From Prorocentrum cordatum (Eukaryota > Sar > Dinophyceae > Prorocentrales > Prorocentraceae), in contig CAUYUJ010019338.1 in NCBI GenBank assembly GCA_963575745.1, forward strand, positions 118,091 to 182,090: DNA of 64,000 bases, written 5' to 3'. Each line of letters starts with the position of its first letter. Position 1 is the stretch's first letter. The notes beneath the pieces were generated by a model that saw only the letters and a program-made list of their open reading frames with translations, ran no database searches and was not told the DNA's origin. This document shows, in pieces, positions 1 through 10,205 of the stretch. The position numbers and the translations under genes are program-made.

Positions 1-170
1 AAATCGAGGACCCCCCTCCTTTGATCGATGATCCCCAAGACGGCCCCAAGAGGCGCTCCATAGCTCCCCAGAGGCCTCCAAGAGAACGCCAAGAAAACCC
101 CAAAAGAGCCCCAAGAGGGCCCCATGAGGGCCCTAAGACGCCCCGAAACCCAGAGATCTCTCGGTTCACC
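1..170. repeat. CAAGANGGCCCC oligomeric repeat (fragment)
   Basis: Irregular head-to-tail repeats of about 10-20 bases built on CCCCAAGA and GAGGCCCC. The same family recurs at 11.8-12.4, 16.4-16.5, 19.3-20.0, 21.3-21.6, 25.1-25.6, 25.9-26.0, 26.8-26.9 and 51.7-52.3 kb. The open frame across it is a consequence of stop-free repeat composition. Confidence 0.7.
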
Positions 171-415
171 CTGGTTGCTCGCTTTGCTTCCCTAGAAGTG
201 TCTTTTCGTCCCTTTTCCCGTCAGCTCTCGTGGGCAGGGCTTCTGAATGGGCTGGTGGGGATACCCGAAGCGTGAAGAATTTCGCCTTCGAGGACCCGTT
301 CGAAGGCAATATTTGGAGGATGTCTCGAGCGAAACACTCTGAGTTTAACTAGCCTGGCGAAAGACCCAACCATATGCAGTTGTGAATACCGTAATTGTGA
401 ATATCTTTTTCGGTG
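171..415. other. Gene-free spacer with one copy of the GAGGATGTCTC core
   Basis: No gene is visible. Positions 316-333 hold a lone copy of the core GAGGATGTCTCGAGCGAA that forms 75-bp arrays further along. Confidence 0.5.
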
Positions 416-2612
416 GCGCTCCCTATGGGGCCACGAAACGCTGTACTGGGTGGGTGAAACGCAGGGAGCAAGGGCTGTGCTGGGTGGTGGCAAACGCATG
501 CGGGCGGTGCCACTGGGACGTTCGGTGGAGCCCCCATATGGGGCCACGAAACGCTGTACTGGGTGGGTGAAACAAAGGAAGCAATGGCTGTGCTGGGTGG
601 TGGCGGACGCATGCGGGCGGTGCCACTGGGACCTCCGGTGGAGCCCCCATATGGGGCCACGAAACGCTGTACTGGGTGGGCGAAACAAAGGGAGCAAGGG
701 CTGTACTGGGTGGTGGCGGACGCATGCGGGCGGTGCCACTGGGACCTTCGGTGGAACCCCCTATGGGACCACGAAGCGCTGTGATGGATGGGTGAAACGC
801 AGGGAGCAAGGGCTGTGCTGGGTAGTGGCGGGCGCATGCGGGCGGTGCCACTGGGACCTTCGGTGGGGCCCCCATATGGGGCCACGAAGCGCTGTACTGG
901 GTGGGTGAAACGCAGGGAGCAAAAGGCTGTGCTGGGTGGTGGTGGGCGCATGCGGGCGGTGCCACTGGGACCTCCGGTGGAGGTCGCTATGGGGTCACGA
1001 AGCGCTGTACTGGGTGGGTGAAACGAAAGGAGCAATGGCTAAACTGGGTGGTGGCAGACGCATGCGGGCGGTGCCACTGGGACCTTCGGTGGAACCCCCA
1101 TATGGGGCCACGAAGCGCTGTACTGGGTGGGTGAAACGCAGGGAGCAAAAGGCTGTGCTGGGTGGTGGCGGACGCATGCGGGCGGTGCCACAGAGACCTT
1201 CGGTGGGGCTCCCTATGGGGCCACGAAGCGCTGTACTGGGTGGGCGAAACGCAGGGAGCAAAAGGCTGTGCTGGGTGATGGCGGACGCATGCGGGCGGTG
1301 CCACTGGGACCTCCGGTGGAGGTCGCTATGGGGTCACGAAGCGCTGTACTGGGTGGGTGAAACGAAAGGAGCAATGGCTAAACTGGGTGGTGGCAGACGC
1401 ATGCGGGCGGTGCCACTGGGACCCTCGGTGGAGCCCCCATATGGGGCCACAAGCGCTGTACTGGGTGGGCGAAACGAAGGGAGCAAGGGCTGTGCTGGGT
1501 GGTGGCGGACGCATGCGGGCGGTGCCACAGAGACCTTCGGCGGGCTCCCTATGGGGCCACGAAGCGCTGTACTGGGTGGGCGAAACGCAGGGAGCAAAAG
1601 GCTGTGCTGGGTGGTGGCGGACGCATGCTGGCGGTGCCACTGGGACCTCCGGTGGAGCTCGCTATGGGGTCACGAAACGCTGTACTGGGTGGGTGAAACG
1701 AAAGGAGCAATGGCTAAACTGGGTGGTGGCAGACGCATGCGGGCGGTGCCACTGGGACCTTCGGTGGAGCCCCCATATGTGGCCACGAAGCGCTGTACTG
1801 GGTGGGCGAAACGAAGGGAGCAAGGGCTGTGCTGGGTGGTGGCGGACGCATGCGGGCGGTGCCACAGAGACCTTCGGTGGGCTCCCTATGGGGCCACGAA
1901 ACGCTGCACTGGGTGGGCGAAACGCAGGGAGCAAAAGGCCGTGCTGGGTGGTGGCGGACGCATGCGGGCGGTGCCACTGGGACCTCCGGTGGAGCTCGCT
2001 ATGGGGTCACGAAACGCTGTACTGGGTGGGTGAAACGAAAGGAGCAATGGCTAAACTGGGTGGTGGCAGACGCATGCGGGCGGTGCCACTGGGACCTTCG
2101 GTGGAGCCCCCATATGGGGCCACGAAGCGCTGTACTGGGTGGGCGAAACGAAGGGAGCAAGGGCTGTGCTGGGTGGTGGCGGACGCATGCGGGCGGTGCC
2201 ACAGAGACCTTCGGTGGGGCTCCTTATGGGGCCACGAAGCGCTGTACTGGGTGGGCGAAACGCAGGGAGCAAAAGGCTGTGCTGGGTGGTGGCGGACGCA
2301 TGTGGGCGGTGCCACTGGGACCTCCGGTGGAGCCCCTTTTATGGGTCCAGGAAACGCTGTACTGGGTGGGCGAAACGCAGGGAGCAGGGGCCGTGTTAGG
2401 TGGTGGCGGACGCATGCGGGCGGTGCCACTGGGACCTTCCGAAGAGCTCCCTATGGGACCACGAAGCGCTGCACTGGGTGGGTGAAACGCATGGAGCAGG
2501 GGCTGTGCTGGGTGGTGGCGGACGCATGCGGGCGGTCCCACTGGGGGCTTCGGTGGAGCTCTCTATGGGGCCACGAAACGCTGTATTGGGTGGGTGAAAG
2601 GAGGGATGGGAG
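416..2612. repeat. 113-bp tandem repeat array (about 19 units)
   Basis: Near-identical units repeat every 113 bases (tgggtgggtgaaac near 449, 562, 788, 901, 1014 and 1127), each holding the landmarks GGACGCATGCGGGCGGTGCC and CGAAGCGCTGTACTGGG. Because 113 is not a multiple of three and the unit has few stops, long open frames (up to 446 codons) run through it in several frames on both strands. These overlapping Trp/Cys/Arg-rich frames encode the same unit in shifting phase, so I read the array as a satellite and not as coding. Some units vary: the T-G-GGGCC/GTC junction before CACGAA and the CAGAGACC versus TGGGACC variant alternate in blocks, suggesting a higher-order structure in the middle of the array. 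Confidence 0.9.
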
Positions 2613-2799
2613 GAGGGGGAGGAGAGGAGGAACGCGGGGACCGTCTCTTCAAAACGAGGACCCAACACCACAGGATGGTCGGGAACAAAACTGTTAAAGT
2701 CCCATGGTTGTTTCAATAATTTCGCCTTCTTCGGCCACCTTGGACGTCATCCGAGATCGCTACGACAAGATGCTTACAAACAGCCTTTTCCCCATCCCA

Positions 2800-2975
2800 T
2801 TTCTTCAAGGATGTCGTAGGCGAAACGGCCATTTCCGAAGATTCGAAAATTCGGCAGTCGATTTCAACATCCCCGTTGTCCGAGGATGTCTCAGGCGAAA
2901 CGCTCACTTTTTAACATAAGACGTCTTACACGATAGCCTCCCACATCTCGATGTTGCGAGGATGTCTCAAGCGAA
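2800..2975. repeat. 75/76-bp repeat with GAGGATGTCTC core (3 units)
   Basis: The core motif begins at about 2807, 2882 and 2958, giving spacings of 75 and 76. It is the first cluster of a dispersed family also seen at 5.19-5.43, 6.81-7.21 and 7.96-8.05 kb. Confidence 0.75.
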
Positions 2976-3114
2976 ATTGCCATTCTGGGGAACCTGACCG
3001 GACAAGAAAGGGTAGCGCCGCTTTGTCCACGAGGCTTGTCAGATAGCGTCTGGTTGAGCACACCAAAAAACTCCGCGCTGGCGTGCCGCGCTGGTCTGCG
3101 GTGCTAGACGGACG

Positions 3115-4078
3115 AGACCTCAGAGAAGAGGAGGGGGAGGAGGAGCAGGAGGAGAAAAAGCAGGAGGAGGAGGAGGGGGGAGGAGGAGACAAAGACCGAA
3201 GAAATGGAGGAGACCTCAGAGACGGAAGACACCTCAGAAACTGAGGAGACCTCAGAGACCTCAGAAACCTCAAAGACGGACCAGACCTCAGAAACGGAAG
3301 AGACCTCAGAGACGGAGGACACCTCAGAGACGGAAGAGACCTCAATGAAGGAGGAGAGCTCAGAGACGGAAGAGACCCCAGAAACGGAGGAGACCTCAGA
3401 GACCTCAGAAACCTCAAAGACGGACGAGACCTCAGAAACGGAAGAGACCTCAGCGAAGGAAGAGACCTCAGAAACGGAAGATACCTCAGAGACGGAGGAG
3501 AGCTCAGAGACGGAGGAGACGGAGGAGACGGAGGAGACCTCAGAGACGGAGGAGACCTCAGAGACGGCTGATACCTCGAAGACGTAGGAGACCTCAGAGA
3601 CGGAGGAGAGCTCAGAGACGGAGGAGACGGAGGAGACCTCAGAGAAGAGGAGGGGGAAGAGGAAGAGCAGGAACAGGAGGAGGACGAGGAGGAGGAGGAG
3701 GAGGAGGAGGAGGAGGAGGAGGAGGAGGAGGGGGTGAGGAGGAGGAGGAGACGGAGACGGAGGAGATGGAGGAGACCTCAGAGACCTCAGAAACCTCAGA
3801 AACCTCAAAGACGGACGAGACCTCAGAGACGGAGGAGACCTCAGAGACGGAAAAGACTTCAGAGACGGAGGAGACGAGACGGCGGAGACCTCAGCGACGG
3901 AGGAGACCTCAGAGACGGAGGAGACCTCAGAGACAAAAGAGACCTTAGAGACGGAGGAGACCGCAGAGGCGGAGGAGACCTCAGAGACGGAGGAGATCTC
4001 AGAGACGAAGAAGAGAGGATGAGGATGAGGAGGAGGAGGAGGAGGAGGAGGAGGAGGAGGAGGAGGTAGGTAGGTAGG
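3115..4078. repeat. GAGACCTCAGAGACGGA minisatellite, left part
   Basis: Repeats of 9-18 bases based on GAGACCTCAGAGACGGAG, grading into pure GAG/AGG runs (about 3690-3740 and 4015-4070). The frames read as (ETSETE)n on plus and (SVSEVS)n on minus. The perfect triplet register keeps both strands open, so neither frame is evidence for a protein. Confidence 0.85.
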
Positions 4079-4984
4079 ACAGCCCCGAGGGGAAGAGTCG
4101 CGCACGACTGAGCGCGCCCGCCGAGCGGGCGCGGCCGCGGGGACCTGGTCACCACCTGAAGTGCCAGGTCCCCGACCGTGTCGTCGGGCTCAAACATGCC
4201 GACGAGCAGCACCATGTGCAGGGAGGGGGGAGGGACGGCGGGCCAGCCGCGAAACGGCCAGGCCCTCACCGTCTCCCACTGCGACCCCCCCCCGCCCGGT
4301 CACGAACGGCCTCACGACGAACTCGAGAGGCCGCGGCCGCGGCCACGGCCGCCAGCGCGCAAGCGCTCCAGCGCGGCCTTGTGGCGGGCCCTGACCATCG
4401 CGGGGAGCGGCTGCAGCAGCGCCTGCCCGTGCCACGCGATCTCGTCTCCTGCTCCGCCCGCCGCAGCCGCCGCACCAGCAGCCGCCGCCGCGGGCTCCAC
4501 GGGAGCCGCACGATGCAGGCCATCGGCCCACTCGTCATCCATGTCGTCGATGGCGGCGTGAGCGTCCGCAGCAGCCACCGCCACCCGCGCGAGCACGAGG
4601 CCCGCACCAGCAGCGCCAGCAGCCGCTCCCGCGGCCTCCTTCTCGACGTCCATCTTCTCCTCCTCCTCTCCAGCTGCAGGCGCGCCCGCCGCCGCCGTCC
4701 TCGCCGCGCGGCGCTGGCGGCGGCGCCGCCGCTTCGCGGCTCGGTCGGGGCGTGGACCAGGAAGAGCATCAGGAGCAGCACCCGCGGCAGCGTCGCGCGG
4801 CGGCTCCGCGGGCGCCTCGGCGCGCTGCGAGAACAGCGCAGCCGAGACGGCCGATCGGGCCACCGCGGCGACGGTGCGGCGCGGGGCGCCTCCCAGGACG
4901 GCGCCGCGGACGGCCGCCTCCACCAGCAAGGCGGCAGCGGTCGGCGGCGCGCGAGCCCCTCTAGGCGTAGCCATCCCGCGAGGC
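4079..4984 (-). pseudogene. Unrecognised GC-rich coding-like block interrupting the minisatellite
   Basis: This 0.9-kb block separates two parts of one minisatellite. On the minus strand an ATG at 4974 opens a frame starting MATPRGARAPPTAAALL, with a basic stretch (AAKRRRRRQRRAAR), an EEEEKMDVEKE acidic patch and an Ala-rich helix-prone tail, closing near 4312. Protein-like text continues downstream in other frames (LEFVVRPFVTG, then HMVLLVGMFEPDDTVGDLAL near 4160-4220), which suggests one protein broken by frameshifts or introns. I recognise no family. Extreme GC opens every frame, so coding status is uncertain. It could be a gene fragment inserted into the satellite. Confidence 0.3.
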
Positions 4985-5150
4985 CCCGGAGGAGGAGGAG
5001 GGGGACGAGGAGAAGAAGGAGGATGACGGAGAAGACGGAGTAGAGACGGAGGAGACTTGAGGGACGGAGGAGACCTCAGAGACGGAAGAGACGGATACCT
5101 CACGGAGGAGACCTCAGAAACGGAGCAGACGGAAGAGACGGAGGAGACAG
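4985..5150. repeat. GAGACCTCAGAGACGGA minisatellite, right part
   Basis: Continuation of the array ending at 4078, same repeat and orientation, so the GC-rich block between them looks like an insertion into a once continuous array. Confidence 0.8.
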
Positions 5151-5179
5151 GACCTCGAGCTAACATTCTGCGAATGCAG

Positions 5180-5430
5180 TTGTCCGAGGATGTCTCGAGC
5201 GAGAGACTCATGTTTAATAGAAGACGTATTAACCACACGGCTTTAACATCTCAACGTTGCGAGGATGTCTCGAGTGAAACGGCAATCTCCAACAATTCGC
5301 GGAATTTCGTGAGCGAGCTCAGTAGCTCATTGTTCGAGGATGTCTCGAGCGAGAGCCTCATGTTTAACAAAATACGTCTTAACCACACGGCTTCAACATC
5401 TCATTTGTTCGAAGATGTCTCGAGCGCAAC
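5180..5430. repeat. 75-bp repeat with GAGGATGTCTC core (4 units)
   Basis: Core starts at 5186, 5261, 5336 and 5411, an exact 75-base spacing. Between cores are shared blocks such as CTCATGTTTAA and AACCACACGG. 75 is 25 codons, so the plus frame stays open and repeats the peptide EDVSSE; I treat this as a by-product of the period. Confidence 0.8.
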
Positions 5431-5629
5431 GCCCGAAAAGGGGGGAACCTTTCCGGACAAGAACGGGAAGCGCCGTTTCTCTGAACTTGCGCTCGCACGC
5501 GCGCACGGACTTGCACCCAGCAAACTCGTGCACACGTGGGGTGCAGTCGCAGATCCCCTGAATGCTCAGATGGTTGCTGCTTCTAACTTGGGCTCTGTGA
5601 TTGCTGTGGTTGCTTTGGTCAGCTCTAGT

Positions 5630-5985
5630 GCGTGGCCTGTGTAGGTGTGTACGTATATGTGCGATGTGCGTGTATGCGTACGTGTGTGCGCGCGTGTGCG
5701 TGTGTGCGTGTGACCGTGCGTGCCTGTGTGCCTGGTGAGTGCGGCTGTGTGTGCGGCTGCGCGCGTGTGCAGGGTGTGTGCTGGGTGTGTGCTGGGCGGG
5801 CGGGACGGGGGAGCGTATGGCGTGCGTGCGGGGCGTGTTCTGGGGGGGACGGGCGGGGGGGTGCACGGCGTGCGTGCGGGGCGTGCGCGCGTGCGAACGC
5901 AAGTTCAGAGAAGCGGCGCTTCCCGTTCTTGTCCGGGTAGGTGTGTGTGTGTGTGTGTCCAGAAAAACCGCGTCTGCCCGTTCGC
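5630..5985. repeat. GT/GC-rich low-complexity tract
   Basis: Irregular TGTGTGCG runs followed by GGGCGTGCGTGCGGGGC duplicates. A close relative of the start of this tract, preceded by the same TTGTGATTGCTGTGGTTGCTTTGG-type lead, occurs at about 7375-7560, so the two are dispersed copies of a longer repeat. Confidence 0.6.
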
Positions 5986-6800
5986 TCTTGGGAGCCTTGT
6001 TCGCACAAGCTTGTTTACGCCACAGCTCGCTATTACTGTAGGGAGTCTCAATGCTCACTGGTTGCCCGTGGCTCCTCGGGAGGGTCGACCCCCCGAAGAA
6101 CCACAGGCAACCAGTGAACGCAGATACAGCCTGAGACAGCTCATGGCACCCTTCGCTCTTGAGAGCCTTGGTGTCGAAAGCTTGTTATGTTGCCGCTCGC
6201 CCTGGGGACCCTGATGTGAAGAGACATTTTTGTCACCATTTGTTGGGAGTCTTGGTCGTGCCAGCTCGTTCACGTCACAGGTCGCTCTTAGGGAGGCACT
6301 GTACTCACTGCTTGCCTGTGGTTCTTCGGGGGGTCGCCCCATGGCAGAACCACAGACAACCAGTGAAAACAGATATTGCCTGAGATGGTTCTTGGCACCC
6401 TTCGCTCTTGAGGTCTTGAAGTGCAGAGCTTGTTACGTCACCGCCCGCTCTTTGGGTCCTTAATGCGAAGAGCCTTGTTTTGTCACCGCTCGCTCTTGGG
6501 AATCTTGGTCATACCAGCTCGTTTACGTCACAGGTCGCTCTTAGGGAACCTGGTTGCCTGTGGTTCTCCCGGGGTGCGACCCTCCCGAATAGCTCATGGC
6601 ACCCTTCGCTCTTGAGAACCTTTGTGTTAAGAGCTTGTCACGTTGCCGCTCGCCCTTCGGATACTGCATGAGAAGAGCTGTGTTCGTCACCGTTCGCTCT
6701 TGGGAGCCATGGTCGTATCAGCTTGTACGTCACAGGTCGCTCTTACGGAGCCACTGTGTTCACTGGTTGCCTGTGGTTATTCGGGGAGTCCTTATGGCAC
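5986..6800. repeat. Degenerate array: TTCGCTCTTGGGAGCCTTGG units
   Basis: Diverged units of roughly 55-65 bases share CGCTCTTGGGAGCCTTGGTCGT and GCTTGTTTACGTCACCG, plus repeated insert blocks with CCTGTGGTTCTTCGGG and CTCATGGCACCCTTCGC. The same unit recurs at 24.59-24.99 kb. No gene seen. Confidence 0.7.
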
Positions 6801-7210
6801 CCTTTCCGAGGATGTCTCGAGCGAGAACCTCATGTTTCACAGAAGACGTCTTAACCACACGGCTTCAACATCTCAATTGTCCGAGAATGTCTCGAGCGAA
6901 AGGGCAATTTCCAACGATTCGCTGAATTTTGTGAGCGGGCTCAGTAGCTCATTTTTAGAGGATGTCTCTATCGAGAGCCTCATGTTTAACAGAGAACGTC
7001 GTACACACAGCTCCTCCAACATCTCGTTTGTTCGAAGATGTCTCGAGCGAAACGGCACGTGTGTATACTTGGCTAGGTTTCGGGAGCGATCTCAACATCT
7101 CCATGTTTCGAGGATGCCTCGAGCGAAAGCCTCGCTTCCGACAGAAAACGCCATGCAAACAGTTCCTTCAACATCTCACGTTTCCGAGGATGTCTCGAGA
7201 GAAACGCCCG
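6800..7210. repeat. 75/76-bp repeat with GAGGATGTCTC core (6 units)
   Basis: Core starts at 6808, 6883, 6958, 7034, 7110 and 7186 (75, 75, 76, 76, 76). The change to 76 shifts the reading frame, so the EDVSSE-type open frame is lost part-way. That argues against protein constraint. Confidence 0.8.
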
Positions 7211-7560
7211 AGAAAAGGGGGGAACCTGCCCAGACAATAACGGGAAGCGCCGCTTCTATGAGCTTGCGTTCGCACGCGCGCATGGTCTCGCACCCAGGAA
7301 AACGATGCACAAGTGGGATGCAGTTGCATAGACTCCCTAGATGCCCTGGTGGTTGCTGCTTCTAGATTGGGTTTTGTGATTGCTGTGGTTGCTTTGGTCA
7401 GCTGTAGTGCGTGGCCTGTGTGTGTGTACGCATGCGTGCGTGTATGCGTATGTGTGTGCGCGCGTGTGCGTGTGTGCGTCGGGGTGAGGGCGGCGGGCGG
7501 GGGGGATGTACGGCGCGCGTGCGGGATGTGTCATGGGGGCGACGGGCGGGGGGGATGCGC
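7211..7560. other. Gene-free spacer, GT-rich, copy of the 5.6-kb tract
   Basis: Contains a copy of the sequence at 5.45-5.72 kb (GGGAAGCGCCG, then the TGTGCGTGTGTGCG run). No coding feature supported. Confidence 0.45.
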
Positions 7561-7905
7561 GGCGCGCGCCCCCCCGCCCCCCCCCCCCCCCGCCCCCCCC
7601 CCCCACACCTCCTCATCCCCCCACCCCACCCTTCCACACCCCCACACCCCCACCCCCCACCCCTCCACCCTCCCACCTCCCACACCCCCTCACCAACCCA
7701 GCCGCCCGCCCCCCCCCCCCCCCCCCCCACCCCCCACCCCCACCCCCCTCCCCCCCACTTCCCCGCCCACTCTCCACCCCCCCCCCCCCCCCCCCACCCC
7801 CGCACCCCTGCCACCCCCCCCTCCCCCCCCCCCCCCGCCCCCCCGCCCCTCCACCCCGCCACCCCGCCACCCTTCCACCCCCCCACCCCCCCCATCCCCC
7901 CATTC
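7560..7905. repeat. C-rich simple-sequence tract
   Basis: Nearly pure CCCCACCC/CCCACACC repeats of about 340 bases. Pro-rich frames on plus and Gly-rich frames on minus are compositional. Confidence 0.9.
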
Positions 7906-7929
7906 CCGACGGTGATTTTCAACGATATT

Positions 7930-8060
7930 TCGCGAGCAAGCTCGGTAGCTCGTTTTTCGAGGATGTCTCTAGCGAGGGCCTCATTTTTCTACAAAAAGCG
8001 TCTGAAACACACGACGTCAGCATCTCATTGTTTCCCAGATCTCTCGAGCGAAACGGCCGT
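7930..8060. repeat. 75/76-bp repeat with GAGGATGTCTC core (2 units)
   Basis: Core at 7959 and a degenerate core at 8035, 76 bases apart, matching the 6.8-kb array in flanking words (GAGCAAGCTCGGTAGCTC). Confidence 0.65.
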
Positions 8061-8109
8061 TTGTGGGGGGATCGGCCACGAAAAAAAAAAGCTGCAGTCC
8101 CGTGGCAAA

Positions 8110-8311
8110 TTGTCTCTCGCGAGCCAGTTCTTGATTGGTTCGATAAAAGCATGGCCTAACGAACTCCCATCACCTTCTCGTTCCGAGAAGGCGCTCCCCG
8201 TGATCCGCCGGGCGAGAAATCCCGTGCAATTTTGTGGTCAGGGTCCCTCGCGAGTTTGTTCGCTATTTGTTACCCCATCACCTTCTCATTTCGAGAAGGC
8301 GCCCCCCCCCG

Positions 8312-8346
<35 letters not shown>

Positions 8347-9840
8347 CAATCCGCAAGCCCCGTGAAATCCCAAGCCAGGTGCCCCTCGCGAGTGTGTTCT
8401 ATATGTGTCATTAAAAAGCTTGGCCTAACAAACTCCCATCACCTTCTCGCCCCGAGAAGGCGCATCCCCTAATCCGCCGATCGAAAGCCCCTGCGCGATC
8501 CCGCGCCAGTTGTCCCTGGCGGATTTGTCGTGCAAGCTCCCACCGCCTTCTCGATCCGAGAAGGCGTTCCCCGTAAAACCCCGCGCAATCCCGAGCCAGT
8601 TGCCCTCCGCGAGATTATCTTGCATAGCTGTTCTTAGAAAGCTCGGCCTAACAAACTCGGAGCATACCTCCTCGTCCCGAGGAGACGTTTCCCGTCATCC
8701 GCTGAGCGATGAGCCCCGTGCTATCGGGGGCCAGTCGCCCCTCGCGAATTGATTCTTCATGCGTTAGAAAGCTCGGCCCAACAAAATCCTGCCACCTCCT
8801 CTTTCCGAGGAGGCGTTTCCCGTAATCAGCCGAGTGTCTAGCAGTTGCAGTCGGGGGCCAATTGTCCCTCGCGTCTAAGCTCTTACTCAACACGTGCTAG
8901 AAAACGCACATCACCTTCTCGCTCCGAGAAGGCGCCCCCGGTCATCCGCCGAGCGCTTAGCACTTGCACTCGGCAGCCAGTTGCCCCTCGCGTCCTAGAT
9001 GTAGACCTGCTTCAACAATGCGAGAAAACTCCGACCACCTTCTCGCCCTAACAAAAAACAGGCGCGCCCCGTCGTCCGCCGAGCACAAACTCATCTGCAA
9101 CCGCGAACCTATTGTCCCTCGCGTCTTCGCTACGTCTTAGTTCGCTGTGAGCGCGGCCAAACAAACTCGCAGGATTTTCTCATTCCGAGACGGCGCTTCC
9201 CGTGACCCGCCTCGCGATTGATCCTTACCCGCCAGCCAGTTGCCCCTCGCGGGCTTCTCAACGCATGCTGGACAACTCCCATCACCTCCTCGTTCGGAGA
9301 AAGCGCTTCCCGTCATCGGCCAAGCAGTGTACCTTTACGGCCGGCAGCCAGTTGTCCCTCGCGAGCGTTCCTCATGCATGCCATAGTCTGCACATGCTAG
9401 ACAACTCCAATAACCTTCTCGCTCCGAAAAGGCGCAACCCGCCATCCGCCAAACAAAAACTCATCTGCAACCGCGAGCCAATTGTCCCTCGCGTCTTCGC
9501 TATGTCTTGGTTCGTTTTACGCATGGCCAAACAAACTCCCTTCTCGTTCCGAGAAGGCGCCTCCCATGATCCGCCACGCGATTGATCCTTGCACCCGCCA
9601 GCCAATTGTCCCTCGCGGTTTTGTTCATCATGTATACCTTACTCAACGCGCGCTAGAAAATTCCCATCACCTTCTCGGTCGGAGAAGGCGCTTCCCGTCA
9701 TCAGCCAAGCAATGTACCTTAACGGTCACCAGCCAGTTGTCCCTCGAGAGTGTTCTTTACGCATGCCATAGTCAGCACATGCTAGAAAACTCCCATCACC
9801 TTCTCGTTCCGCAAAGGCGCTTACCGTCATCCACCAGGCT
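8110..9840. repeat. Hairpin-bearing tandem array (about 14 degenerate units)
   Basis: Each unit carries the imperfect palindrome CTTCTCGNNCCGAGAAGG followed by CG and the phrase GCCAGTTGYCCCTCGCG. Hairpins fall near 8172, 8283, 8441, 8543, 8669, 8796, 8912, 9037, 9175, 9286, 9414, 9540, 9669 and 9799, a spacing of about 102-138 bases (158 where a poly-C run is inserted). Arms show paired changes, for example CCTCCTCG with CGAGGAG near 8669 and 8796. No gene. Confidence 0.85.
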
Positions 9841-10205
9841 CAGATTTCTGGGGCACCCCGAGCCCTTCCCCTCCTGCGTCTCCCCAGTTGATCAATCCGG
9901 GTCTAAACAAGCGCCCATCGCGCGACTCTTCGAATCTCGGTGCGCTTGCCGTCATCTGGCAAGGTCTAATCACGGAGCAACCCCGAGCCCCTCCCCTCCT
10001 GCGCCCCCCCCCAGTTGAAATATTTCGATCCGGGTCCGAACCAACGTCCATCGCGCAACTCTCGGAGTCTTCGCGCGCTTCGCGTCGCCTGGGGCCCGCC
10101 CCACCCATGCGCCGCACCAATTGAAAACGCCCTCTTCCGGGCCGGAACCGCCGCCCGTCGCGCGACGCGCCGAGTCTCGGCGCGCCCCTCGTCACCAAGT
10201 AAACG
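9841..10205. repeat. About 125-bp tandem repeat (3 units)
   Basis: Three units share CCCCGAGCCC, CCCCTCCTGCG, CAGTTGA, ATCCGGGTC and CATCGCGCGACTC. They follow directly on the hairpin array. Confidence 0.7.

Noticed and set aside
1357-2697. 446-codon plus-strand open frame in the 113-bp array
   Set aside because: It is one of several overlapping frames of a tandem repeat whose period is not a multiple of three; no domain, same text in shifting phase.
3204-3587. Glu/Thr/Ser repeat protein
   Set aside because: Pure product of a triplet-register minisatellite that is open on the other strand too.
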